DNA of 64,000 nucleotides, from positions 1 through 64,000 of the forward strand of contig REGP01000005.1 of the NCBI GenBank assembly GCA_004134995.1. Direction: 5' to 3'. Numbering within the stretch: position 1 is the first letter of the stretch; each line of letters begins with the position of its first letter. The notes beneath the pieces are model-generated. The model was not told where the DNA came from, did no database searches, and saw only the letters and a program-made list of their open reading frames with translations. This DNA is from Oxalobacteraceae bacterium CAVE-383. GTDB lineage: Bacteria > Pseudomonadota > Gammaproteobacteria > Burkholderiales > Burkholderiaceae_D. Shown piece after piece: positions 17,161 to 25,979 of the stretch. Both the position numbers and the translations under genes were made by a program.

Positions 17161-17203
17161 ATCATAGCGATACCGGCCTGCAGCCCTCATTGACCATGGT
17201 CAA
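17161..17203 (-). promoter_or_regulatory. frc promoter: FNR-type box plus -10
   Basis: TTGACCATGGTCAA (17190-17203) followed on the minus strand after 23 nt by TATGAT (17161-17166), identical in box, spacing and hexamer to the oxc promoter. The predicted frc leader is about 180 nt and contains a small hairpin, CCGGAT...ATCCGG. The box lies 11 nt beyond the TetR stop. Confidence 0.72.
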
Positions 17204-17214
17204 TTTTGACAAGA

Positions 17215-17853
17215 TCACCGCTTGCTGAAGCCTTCGATGGCCGCCGACACCTGGCGAAAGACTTCGCGGCCGAAATTTTCCGGGATTTGCGCCGCCATGG
17301 ACGACTCCTCCTGGGCATGCCAGGCCTCGCCGCCGATGCGCATGGCGCCAACCACGATCATGGCCAGCAGCCGCGCGCGGAATTGCTCTCCCGCATCCTC
17401 GCCGACGCGCTTGAGCAAGGCCTCGGCCAGCTTCGCTTCCAGATTGGCGTACTTCACATGATCGCGCGCGCACAGCGACGGCGTCTCGCGCTTGAGCCGG
17501 CCCAGCGCGATCGCCTGCGGCGTCATGGTCAGCGCCACCATCGACAGCAATGCCTCCTCGGCCACCTTGGCCAGCGGCTCGCCGGCGGCGCGCGCCAGCA
17601 CCGCTTCGGCCAGATCGTCGCCGAAGGTGTCCTGCCAGGCGAAAATCAGATCTTCCTTGGAAGGGAAGTAACCGAAGAAGGTGCGCTTGGAAACGTCCGC
17701 GGCTTCGGTGATGTCTTCGATGGTGGTGCCGTCGAAGCCGTTTTTCAGGAACAGTTTCTTGGCCGCCTCGGCAATCCGCTCGCGCGTCTCGCGCCGTTTG
17801 CGTTCGCGCCGCCCTTCGGCAGGCGCCTGTTCTTCCAATTTCAAATTACGCAT
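17215..17853 (-). CDS. TetR-family repressor, divergent from RND efflux operon
   Basis: 212 aa: N-terminal TetR helix-turn-helix (~22-70, with TTIEDITEAADVSKRTFFGYFPSKEDL) and a helical ligand-binding C-terminus. Divergent from the efflux operon with a 172-nt gap, the usual arrangement of a local efflux repressor. It is upstream of frc in the same direction, but the frc promoter follows its stop, so a role in oxalate control is less likely. Confidence 0.9.
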   Translation of the reverse strand: MRNLKLEEQAPAEGRRERKRRETRERIAEAAKKLFLKNGFDGTTIEDITEAADVSKRTFFGYFPSKEDLIFAWQDTFGDDLAEAVLARAAGEPLAKVAEEALLSMVALTMTPQAIALGRLKRETPSLCARDHVKYANLEAKLAEALLKRVGEDAGEQFRARLLAMIVVGAMRIGGEAWHAQEESSMAAQIPENFGREVFRQVSAAIEGFSKR

Positions 17854-18025
17854 AAATTCTTTACTTCTATTGTTCCGGTAATAAATCTGTCGCTGTCAAA
17901 CCTGTACTCTTGTATCCGCGCGCATCTGCATTCGGCGCAAATTAATGCATTCGTTGCAAAAATATACTTGGTGCATATATACTCCAATACTACATAAATT
18001 CAAGACTAACCGAAAATCCTCTTTC

Positions 18026-19513
18026 ATGCCTATTCTCCGCTTACCTGACGCATTCGGCATACGGCTATCCGCGGCCCTGGCGCTGGCGGTCTCACTGGCC
18101 GCATGCAGCACGCAGCCGGCGTACCGGCAGCCGGACCTGGGCTTGCCGGCCGCGTGGGCCAATACCGGCAGCAGCGCCGATGCGGCAACGGCGCCGGCCC
18201 TCGGCCAGGCATGGTGGAAGCAATTGCACGATCCGGCGATCGATGCCTTGATCGCCGCCGCCTACATCGACCAGCCCACCCTGGCGCAAGCCGCCGCGCG
18301 CGTGGACGAGGCGAATGCGACGCTGGGCGTCAACCGCGCCCAGCAGCTGCCGCAAGCCCAGCTCAAGGGCAATGCGCAACGCGCCAGCAGCCAGAACATC
18401 GCATCGGTCAATCCGCCCTATACCCTGATCAGCAATTCGGCCTCCATCGGCCCCAGCCTGGGCTGGGAACTGGATCTGTGGGGCCGCCTGCGCGAATCGA
18501 CCAATGCGGCGCGCCGCCGGCTCGACGCGCGCGATGCCGATGCGCAAGGCGCGCAGTTGTCGATCGCGGCGCAGATCGCCGATGGCGTGCTGGCGTTGCG
18601 GGCCTGCAATTATGCATTGCAGGTACGCGACAACGACATCGCTTCACGCGACACCGAACTGGGCCTGACGCGGCGCCGGGTGGCGGTCGGCAATGCCGCG
18701 CCGGTCGACGAAGCCAATGCCGGCAGCAATCTGGCCAACGCGCGCACCAACCGCATCAGCCAGCAGGAACAATGCATGCGCACCGTCGATGCGCTGGTGG
18801 CCTTGAGCGGACTCGATGCCGCCGGCGTGCGCGATTGGGTGGCGCGGCCGCTGCCGCCCGGCGCCGCCACCGCCGTCAAAACCGCCGACGCCGATCTGCT
18901 GATGCCGGCTCCGCCGGCGTTCCGGCCCGCATTGCCCGCCAACGTATTGCTGAACCATCCGAACGTCGTCTCGGCCGAACGCGAAGCGGCCGCGAGCTGG
19001 GCCGAAATCGGCGTGGCGCGCGCCAACCGCCTGCCGCGCATCGATCTGAGCGCGATGCTGACCGGGCAATGGCTGTCGGCCTTCGGCCAGTCGGCGCATT
19101 TCGATACCTGGTCGGTCGGCGCCGGCTTGAGCGCGCCATTGTTCGACGGCGGCAGCGGCGCGGCCAACGTGCGCGGCGCCGAAGCACGCTACCGCCAGGC
19201 CGTGGCGACGCTGCGTTCCACGGTCCGGACCACGGTGCAAAACATCGAAGACGCGCTGGCCGCGCAGCAATCGGCCGAACAGCGCATCGTTACATCGCAG
19301 CAGGCCACCGACGCCGCGCGCTTCGGCTTGCGCGCCAATGAAGCGCGCTGGCAGGCCGGCGCCATCAGCCGCTTTGAACTGGAAGATACGCGGCGCCTGT
19401 TCAACAGCGCCCAGGAAAGCGCCATCGCCGCCGCACGCGACCGCGCCCAGGCCTGGGTCGATCTGGTGCGCGCCTCCGGCAATTACATCGACTCGAATAC
19501 GCAAACACGGTAA
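18026..19513 (+). CDS. RND efflux outer-membrane lipoprotein (NodT/OprM type)
   Basis: Outer-membrane channel of a tripartite efflux pump, about 495 aa. Signal peptide with lipobox LAAC (SLAACSTQPAYRQPD), then duplicated outer-membrane-factor domains rich in Ala, with the AARVDEANATLG and GWELDLWGRL family segments. Start 18026 is chosen because it begins the signal peptide; the upstream in-frame ATG at 17945 would bury it. Followed after 4 nt by the adaptor gene. Confidence 0.93.
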   Translation: MPILRLPDAFGIRLSAALALAVSLAACSTQPAYRQPDLGLPAAWANTGSSADAATAPALGQAWWKQLHDPAIDALIAAAYIDQPTLAQAAARVDEANATLGVNRAQQLPQAQLKGNAQRASSQNIASVNPPYTLISNSASIGPSLGWELDLWGRLRESTNAARRRLDARDADAQGAQLSIAAQIADGVLALRACNYALQVRDNDIASRDTELGLTRRRVAVGNAAPVDEANAGSNLANARTNRISQQEQCMRTVDALVALSGLDAAGVRDWVARPLPPGAATAVKTADADLLMPAPPAFRPALPANVLLNHPNVVSAEREAAASWAEIGVARANRLPRIDLSAMLTGQWLSAFGQSAHFDTWSVGAGLSAPLFDGGSGAANVRGAEARYRQAVATLRSTVRTTVQNIEDALAAQQSAEQRIVTSQQATDAARFGLRANEARWQAGAISRFELEDTRRLFNSAQESAIAAARDRAQAWVDLVRASGNYIDSNTQTR

Positions 19514-19517
19514 CCAC

Positions 19518-20654
19518 ATGCCTCCTCGCCTCCCACTCTCCTCCCTTTCCGGGAACCGGCCGCACAAGCGTTCGCGCACCTTCATGATCGGCGCGATCGC
19601 GCTGGCCGTCATTGTCGCCATCGGCGGCGCGGCGGCCATGATGCATCGCTCCGCCGGCGCCGCGAAAGCGGCTGCCGCATCGAAGGCCGCCGCGCCCGCC
19701 CTGACCGTCACCAGCGCCGCCCCGCGCCGGCTCGACTGGCCGACCGTGCTGGAAGCATCCGGCGCGATCGCCGCCTGGCAGGAAGCCAGCATCGGCACCC
19801 AGATCGGCGGCTACCAGTTGATCGACGTACTCGTGAATGTCGGCGACCAGGTCAAGAAGGGACAGGTATTGGCGCGGCTCGATCCGGCGCTGCTGCTGGC
19901 CGAACAGACGCAGTTGCAGGCCAATCTCGACCAGGCCGAAGCCAACCGCAAGCGCATGCAATCGCTGCAAGGCAGCGGCGGCGTCAGCGATCAGGACATA
20001 TTGCAATTCGTCACGCAAGCCAAGACCGCCGCCGCGCAACTGGCTTCCAAGCAATTGCAATTGCGCTACGCCAATGTGGTGGCGCCCGATGACGGCGTCA
20101 TCAGTTCGCGCACCGCGACGCTGGGGGCGGTGGCGCCGGTCGGGCAGGAACTGTTCCGGCTGATCCGCCGCAACCGGCTCGAATGGCGCGGCGAACTGAC
20201 CGCGGCGCAATTGCCGCATATCGGCATCGGCCAGCAGATCGCGCTGACTCTGCCCGACGGCAGCAATGCAGTGGCCAGAGTGCGCCAGACCGCGCCTTCG
20301 CTGGATTCGCAATCGCGGCTCGGCATCGTGTATGCCGATGTGGCGCCGGGCAGCCTGGCGCGCGCCGGCATGTACGCCAGCGGCCGCGTGGCGCTGGGGC
20401 AAAGCCCGGCGCTGGCGATTCCCGCGCAAAGCGTGATCATCCGCGACGGCCGCAGCTACGTGCTGAAACTGGCCGACAACAGCGCCACGCCGAAGGTGTC
20501 GCTGCAGGCGGTGACGGTGGGCCGCCGCAGCGGCACGGACGCCGAAATCGTGCAGGGACTCGGCGACGGCGACCGCATCGTGGTGCAAGGCGCGGGTTTC
20601 CTGAACGACGGCGATATCGTGCGCCTGGCCGACAACGCCGCGGCAGGAAAATAA
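19518..20654 (+). CDS. RND efflux periplasmic adaptor (membrane fusion protein)
   Basis: 378 aa: one N-terminal membrane anchor (residues ~20-43), then a lipoyl/barrel-sandwich half (VGDQVKKGQVLARLD), a short alpha-hairpin (~135-180), second lipoyl half (VVAPDDGVISS) and beta-barrel. It links the inner-membrane pump to the outer-membrane channel. The ATG at 19518 is 4 nt after the upstream stop, indicating coupling; the pump gene follows after 3 nt. Confidence 0.93.
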   Translation: MPPRLPLSSLSGNRPHKRSRTFMIGAIALAVIVAIGGAAAMMHRSAGAAKAAAASKAAAPALTVTSAAPRRLDWPTVLEASGAIAAWQEASIGTQIGGYQLIDVLVNVGDQVKKGQVLARLDPALLLAEQTQLQANLDQAEANRKRMQSLQGSGGVSDQDILQFVTQAKTAAAQLASKQLQLRYANVVAPDDGVISSRTATLGAVAPVGQELFRLIRRNRLEWRGELTAAQLPHIGIGQQIALTLPDGSNAVARVRQTAPSLDSQSRLGIVYADVAPGSLARAGMYASGRVALGQSPALAIPAQSVIIRDGRSYVLKLADNSATPKVSLQAVTVGRRSGTDAEIVQGLGDGDRIVVQGAGFLNDGDIVRLADNAAAGK

Positions 20655-20657
20655 GCC

Positions 20658-23600
20658 ATGAATTTCGCCACCTGGTCCATACGCAATCCGATTCCGTCGA
20701 TCCTGCTGTTCGTGCTGCTGACGCTGGCCGGCCTGTGGGGCTTCCACGAACTGCCGATCCAGAACCTGCCCGACATCGACCTGCCGACCATCAACGTCAC
20801 GCTGGCGCAGCCGGGCGCGGCGCCGGCCCAGCTCGAAACCGAAGTCGCGCGCAAGGTCGAGGATTCGCTCGCCACGCTGACCGGCCTGAAGCATCTGTAC
20901 ACCACCATTACCGACGGCCAGGTCGCGATCTCGGTGCAATTCGTACTGGAAAAAAACCTGTCCGATGCGCTGATCGAAACCAAGAACGCGGTCGATCGCG
21001 TGCGGTCCGACTTGCCGACCGATCTGCAGCAGCCGACCGTCAGCTCGGTGACCTCCGCCGGCGACGCCATCCTGGTGTATTCGGTGGCCTCCTCGCGCAT
21101 GGATGAGGAAGCGCTGTCCTGGTATGTCGACGATACGCTGGCCAAGACGGTGCTCGGCATACAGGGCGTGGCGCGGTTCGAGCGCGTCGGCGGCGTACAG
21201 CGCGAAGTGCGCATTGAAGTCGATCCGGCGCGCCTGAACGCGCTTGGCGTAACGGCCGCGGATGTTTCGCGCGCGCTGCGCCAGGTGCAGCAGGAATCGT
21301 CCGGCGGCCGCGGCCAGCTGGGCCAGGCCGAGCAATCGGTGCGCACCATCGCCACCGTGCGCCAGGCAGCCGATCTGGCGGCATTCCCGATCGCCCTGGC
21401 CAACGGCCGTGAAGTGCGGCTCGATCAGCTCGCCACCGTGCATGACGGCATCGCCGAGCGCACCCAGATGGCGATGCTGGACGGCAAACCCGTGGTCGGC
21501 TTCAAGATTTACCGCGCCAAGGGTTTCGACGAAACCCGGATCGCCGAAGGCGTGAAAAAACTGCTGGCGCAATTGCAGTCGGATGATCCGGCAATGCGCT
21601 TCACGCCGGTGTCCGGCACCGTCGACTACACCATGGAGCAGTACAAGGGCTCGATGGACATGCTGTACGAAGGCGCGCTGCTGGCCGTGCTGGTGGTGTG
21701 GGCCTTCCTGCGCGACTGGCGCGCCACGCTGGTTTCGGCCGCCGCGCTGCCGCTGTCGATCCTGCCGACCTTTGCCGCGATGTACTGGCTCGGCTATTCA
21801 TTGAATACACTGACCTTGCTGGCGCTGGCCGTCATCGTCGGCATCCTGGTCGACGACGCCATTGTCGAAATCGAAAACATCGAGCGCCACGGCCATATGG
21901 GCAAGCCGATCCTGCAGGCCGCCGCCGACGCCGTCACCGAAATTGCGCTGGCGGTGGTGGCCACCACCATGAGCCTGGTGGTGGTGTTCCTGCCGACGGC
22001 GATGATGAGCGGCGTGGCCGGGCTGTTCTTCAAGCAGTTCGGCTGGACCGCGGTGATCGCGGTGCTGGCGTCACTGCTGGTGGCGCGGCTGCTCACGCCG
22101 ATGATGGCGGCCTATCTGCTGAAATCGCGCGAAGCCAGGGAGCAGAAAGACGGCCGCGTCATGATCTGGTATCTGGGCGCGGTGGCCTGGTGCATGCGGC
22201 ATCGCAAATTCACCGCCTTCGGCGCCGCGCTGTTCTTCGCCGGCTCGATCGCGCTGGTGCCGCTGATTCCGTCGGGACTGGTGCCGCCGGCCGATCGCGG
22301 CTTCACCACCGTCAACATCGAATTGCCGCCCGGCAGTTCGGTGGAAAATACCCGCGGCGTGGCCGAAGCGGCGCGCCTGGCCCTGGCCGACGTGGCCGGC
22401 ATCCAGAGCGTGTTCACCACCATCGGCAACGCGCAGCAAGCCGGCAATGGCGTCCAGCAGGCCGGCGAAGTGCGCAAAGGCGCGCTGGTGCTGACGCTGA
22501 AGCCGCGCGATGAACGCACCAAACAGACCGCCATCGAAATCGCCATCCGCGACAAACTGCAGGGCGTGCCCGGCGCGCGCTTCACGGTCGGCAGCGGCGG
22601 CATCGGCGAAAAGATGCAATTGATTCTGACCAGCGACAACGCCGATGCCCTGAAAAATCGCGCGCAGATGCTGGAACGCGAACTGCGCGGCGTGGCCCGC
22701 CTGTCGAACATCAATTCAACCGCTAGCCTGGAACGGCCGGAAATCATCGTGCGTCCCGACGTCGAACGCGCCGCCGAGCGCGGCGTGACCACGGCGACCA
22801 TCGGCTCCGTGGTGCGCATCGCCACCAGCGGCGATTTCGACACCAACGTGGCGCGCCTGAACCTGGACAACCGCCAGGTATATATGCGCGTGCGCATCGC
22901 CGATGCGGCGCGGCAGGACATCGACACGCTGGCCAACATGCGCGTCAACGCGCGCGACGGCCTGATTCCGCTGTCCAGCGTGGCCAGCCTGTCGGTCGAA
23001 AGCGGCCCGTCGCAGATCAGCCGCTACGACCGTCATCGCTATGTCACCGTGAACGCGGATCTGGGCGGCCTGCCGCTGGGCGCGGCGCTGGCGGCCGCAT
23101 CCGCCCTGCCCTCGGTCAAGGGCCTGCCGTCGAGCGTGCGGCTGATCCAGACCGGCGACGCCGAAATCGCGGCCGAACTGGCCTCGGGCTTCGGCATGGC
23201 GATCGTGATCGGCATCTTGTGCGTGTATTGCGTGCTGACGCTGCTGTTCAAGGACTTCCTGCAGCCGGTGACGATCCTGTCGGCGATTCCGCTGTCGCTG
23301 GGCGGCGCGTTCGTGGCATTGCTGGCGGCGCACAGCGAACTCGACATCCCGGCCATGATCGGGCTGGTAATGCTGATGGGCATCGTGACCAAGAATTCGA
23401 TCCTGCTGGTCGAATATGCCGTGGTCGGCATCCACGAGCGCGGCATGTCGCTGCAGGAGGCGCTGCTCGATGCCTGCCACAAGCGCGCGCGGCCGATCAT
23501 CATGACCACCGTGGCCATGATCGCCGGCATGTTGCCTATTGCGATGGGATTGGGCGCCGACGCCAGCTTCCGCCAGCCGATGGCGACCGCCGTGATCGGC

Positions 23601-23771
23601 GGATTGCTGACTTCAACCGCCCTGAGCCTGCTGGTGGTGCCCGTCGTGTTTACGTATGTCGATGGCTTTGAGGGATGGATTGTGCGGCTGGTGATGAAGC
23701 GGCAACGCAAGGGCAGGCACGAAGGCGAACCGCCGGCTGCGCTGCCGCGGCCATCGATCGATTCGGCCTGA
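20658..23771 (+). CDS. RND multidrug efflux transporter (HAE1 family)
   Basis: Inner-membrane proton-driven pump, 1037 aa, full length: first transmembrane helix at the N-terminus (SILLFVLLTLAGLWGF), two large periplasmic loops, 12 predicted membrane segments. The TM4 proton-relay aspartates are D399 and D400 in GILVDDAIVEIEN. Duplicated signature near the C-terminus: GLVMLMGIVTKNSILLVE. Third gene of the operon. Substrates unknown. The downstream gene converges 27 nt away. Confidence 0.94.
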   Translation: MNFATWSIRNPIPSILLFVLLTLAGLWGFHELPIQNLPDIDLPTINVTLAQPGAAPAQLETEVARKVEDSLATLTGLKHLYTTITDGQVAISVQFVLEKNLSDALIETKNAVDRVRSDLPTDLQQPTVSSVTSAGDAILVYSVASSRMDEEALSWYVDDTLAKTVLGIQGVARFERVGGVQREVRIEVDPARLNALGVTAADVSRALRQVQQESSGGRGQLGQAEQSVRTIATVRQAADLAAFPIALANGREVRLDQLATVHDGIAERTQMAMLDGKPVVGFKIYRAKGFDETRIAEGVKKLLAQLQSDDPAMRFTPVSGTVDYTMEQYKGSMDMLYEGALLAVLVVWAFLRDWRATLVSAAALPLSILPTFAAMYWLGYSLNTLTLLALAVIVGILVDDAIVEIENIERHGHMGKPILQAAADAVTEIALAVVATTMSLVVVFLPTAMMSGVAGLFFKQFGWTAVIAVLASLLVARLLTPMMAAYLLKSREAREQKDGRVMIWYLGAVAWCMRHRKFTAFGAALFFAGSIALVPLIPSGLVPPADRGFTTVNIELPPGSSVENTRGVAEAARLALADVAGIQSVFTTIGNAQQAGNGVQQAGEVRKGALVLTLKPRDERTKQTAIEIAIRDKLQGVPGARFTVGSGGIGEKMQLILTSDNADALKNRAQMLERELRGVARLSNINSTASLERPEIIVRPDVERAAERGVTTATIGSVVRIATSGDFDTNVARLNLDNRQVYMRVRIADAARQDIDTLANMRVNARDGLIPLSSVASLSVESGPSQISRYDRHRYVTVNADLGGLPLGAALAAASALPSVKGLPSSVRLIQTGDAEIAAELASGFGMAIVIGILCVYCVLTLLFKDFLQPVTILSAIPLSLGGAFVALLAAHSELDIPAMIGLVMLMGIVTKNSILLVEYAVVGIHERGMSLQEALLDACHKRARPIIMTTVAMIAGMLPIAMGLGADASFRQPMATAVIGGLLTSTALSLLVVPVVFTYVDGFEGWIVRLVMKRQRKGRHEGEPPAALPRPSIDSA

Positions 23772-23798
23772 TTCGTCTCGCCTGCGGTCTGGCCCGAC

Positions 23799-24557
23799 TT
23801 AGGCCAGCGCCGGCCACTCCCGCAGTAATTTGCCGAAATTGGCAATCGAATGATCGTGATGGCCAAGACGTGACAGGATGCACCAGATCATCGCCGGATT
23901 GCTGGCGATGACGGTGGTCTTCAGTTCGCTTTCGATTCGGTCCAGAATCTTGAGCGGATCCAATACGGCGCCCTGAAAATAAATCGCATCGACCGGCCCT
24001 ACTTCGGCCAGCGCTTTTTTGGTGTGATCAAAAACCTGATCCGGCGTCAGCTTGATGGCGTCGCCGAGCAGTTCGAACGGACTCGGCGCGACCGCCGAGA
24101 CACCCAGCATTTCCAGATGCGCCACGATCAATGCATTGAGCCGCGCATCGAAGGGCGTGAGCAGCAGCACGCGCCGCGCGCGGTAAGCGCCGAGCGCCGC
24201 CACGCAGGCATCCAGCGCGGTCGTCACCGGAATATCGAGCGCTGCCTTCAAGTCCGCCAGCAAGCCTGGGTTGAGCACCTCCGTCGGCGCCGCCACCAGC
24301 ATGATGCCGTCCCATTGATGTTCCGCGACCAGATCCTTGATCCGCCCCAGTATCTGCGGCTTTCTGTTTTCGATGGTGTACAGGCTGTCGCTGTAGATCT
24401 CCAGCGCTTCGATATCCACGGTGACGCCCGGCGGCGCCAGCGGCCCTACGCCTGAAAAATGCGAGCGCGTTTTCGGGCCGCAGCTGATCAGGGCGATTCT
24501 GCCTGCTTTCTTGACTGGATTTGCTTCGCGCATCGTCTTGCCTGTCTCCGTTTTCAT
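23799..24557 (-). CDS. Asp/Glu racemase-fold protein lacking catalytic cysteines
   Basis: 252 aa, aspartate/glutamate racemase superfamily (maleate isomerase and arylmalonate decarboxylase relatives). The two positions that usually carry cysteine read LVAAPTEVL (~87-95) and YFQGAVLDP (~196-204), neither with Cys, so classical racemisation or isomerisation chemistry is doubtful. The start overlaps the cupin stop (ATGA), implying coupling; an internal ATG 27 nt on has a GGAG but long spacing. Last gene of a four-gene minus-strand operon. Substrate unknown. Confidence 0.75.
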   Translation of the reverse strand: MKTETGKTMREANPVKKAGRIALISCGPKTRSHFSGVGPLAPPGVTVDIEALEIYSDSLYTIENRKPQILGRIKDLVAEHQWDGIMLVAAPTEVLNPGLLADLKAALDIPVTTALDACVAALGAYRARRVLLLTPFDARLNALIVAHLEMLGVSAVAPSPFELLGDAIKLTPDQVFDHTKKALAEVGPVDAIYFQGAVLDPLKILDRIESELKTTVIASNPAMIWCILSRLGHHDHSIANFGKLLREWPALA

Positions 24558-25135
24558 TTATCGCCGGGATGGTTGTAGTTGTCCTCGAAATGGCGCGGCT
24601 CGTAACCGACGCCGCCGGGTTCCGGCTCGGTCGGGCGCGGCGTCACCACCAGTTGGAACAGCATGTTCATGAACAGCATCATCGGCTTCGGCTTGAGCAC
24701 CAGTGCGCGCGCCGGTTTCAGCGGATCCGCGTTGAAATGCTGATGCACGCAATTGTTGTGCACGATCGCCACGTCGCCGGCCGACCAGTCGTAGCGGATG
24801 CCGTCATGTATTTCATAGCCGGTGCCGTCGAGAATATAAAACGCCGCCTCGTTGACATGGCCGTGCTGCGAGGTGCGGCCGCCCGGCGCATACTCTTCCA
24901 GATGGATGTGGAAGGTCTGCGTGATGCCGTCTTTCGGCTCCACGAAATGCTTGCTGAACGACTGCACGCCCTTGTTGAATTTCTTGGCCGATCCCTTGAC
25001 CACGCGCGGCATGGCCCGCAGCCGGGTCAACTCATCCTTCAGATTGTAGGCGCCCGCGATCGGGCGCACGAACATCCGATTCTTGTTGGTGTGGTAATTG
25101 GCGCTTTCGTCTTCGGCGGCCTGCTCTTTGTCCAT
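24554..25135 (-). CDS. Cupin-domain protein
   Basis: 193 aa single-cupin protein. Metal-binding pattern HGHVNEAAFYILDGTGYE (~92-109) and the second motif around HNNCVHQHF (~126-134) give several histidines and a glutamate. The C-terminal VLKPKPMMLFMNMLFQLV is hydrophobic but short. It may be a small dioxygenase, isomerase or non-catalytic binding protein. It lies between two racemase-fold genes, so it probably acts on the same unknown substrate. Confidence 0.8.
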   Translation of the reverse strand: MDKEQAAEDESANYHTNKNRMFVRPIAGAYNLKDELTRLRAMPRVVKGSAKKFNKGVQSFSKHFVEPKDGITQTFHIHLEEYAPGGRTSQHGHVNEAAFYILDGTGYEIHDGIRYDWSAGDVAIVHNNCVHQHFNADPLKPARALVLKPKPMMLFMNMLFQLVVTPRPTEPEPGGVGYEPRHFEDNYNHPGDK

Positions 25136-25193
25136 GTCGCTTCTCCTCTTCGGATATCAATCGGCCGACAGTCCGGCCGCAATCTGCCTGTCC

Positions 25194-25925
25194 CTAACCT
25201 TGCGGCATTTCGGCCAGCAAGCGGCCGTAACCTCGCACCGGCTGGCGAATTACGAGGCGCCGCTGGATTTCCCAGCAACGCGCCGGCACCGGATGAATCA
25301 CCGGCACGCCCAGATCCTGCTCCAGCAGATCGATCACTTCCATCACGCGCCAGCCGGAACCGAGCAGATAGATCGCCTCCGCATCGGGCTGCTTCAGGAA
25401 CGCCTTCTTGATATGCGAATACACTTCCTGCGCCGACAGATTGCCGACCTGCTGGAACGGCACGTCGATGCCGTCCATGCCGAGCACTTCGAAACCGGCC
25501 TGCCGGAAATAGTTGGCAAAGATGTCGTTGATCTCGCCGGTGAAATAGGTGGCGCCGACAAAGCGCTTGACGTTCAAGGCTTTCAGCGCCCGGATATGAT
25601 TGGTGCCGGAGGTAAAAATCGGCACGCCGTATTCATTCTCCCAGCGCGCGATCAGTTCCGCTTCCTTCTCGTAGCCGAGCACCATGAACGGCGGCGCGCC
25701 CTCCGGATGAATCAGATCGCAGCCGGCTTCGGCCAGCCGGGCGATATGCGGTTCATAGCCGCCGACCGCTCTTTCGAATGCGGCAACCTTCGAATCCCGG
25801 ATATCGAGGAATAGCGGAATCATGCCGATTCCCTCCGGCAGGATACGGATCAATTCCTCGCATGACCCGGGCCGCATGGTGGGCTTGATGCAACCGACAA
25901 CGCCGCGCCAGCTTGTATAAGACAT
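25194..25925 (-). CDS. Asp/Glu racemase-fold protein (maleate isomerase-like), atypical active site
   Basis: 243 aa. Conserved fold blocks GCDLIHPEGAPPFMVLGYE, FTSGTNHIRALKAL and AEAIYLLGSGWR are visible. At the position of the second catalytic cysteine of maleate isomerase or AMDase the sequence is GSGWR, and the first position has no Cys either. This suggests a different reaction or a binding role. It is 54 nt downstream of the binding-protein gene and 58 nt upstream of the cupin gene, so one operon. Confidence 0.75.
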   Translation of the reverse strand: MSYTSWRGVVGCIKPTMRPGSCEELIRILPEGIGMIPLFLDIRDSKVAAFERAVGGYEPHIARLAEAGCDLIHPEGAPPFMVLGYEKEAELIARWENEYGVPIFTSGTNHIRALKALNVKRFVGATYFTGEINDIFANYFRQAGFEVLGMDGIDVPFQQVGNLSAQEVYSHIKKAFLKQPDAEAIYLLGSGWRVMEVIDLLEQDLGVPVIHPVPARCWEIQRRLVIRQPVRGYGRLLAEMPQG

Positions 25926-25979
25926 AGTTTCTCCAGCCAGATGATGAAATGAAAAGATAAAAACGACGACAGAGACGGA

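Noticed and set aside
17189-17204. Palindrome as the operator of the adjacent TetR gene
   Set aside because: It lies beyond the TetR stop, not in the TetR-efflux divergent region, and identical boxes occur before oxc and fdsG; it fits the frc promoter better.
19401-21572. 723-aa open frame antisense to the RND operon
   Set aside because: Same reason: spans two real genes on the other strand with no protein-like features.
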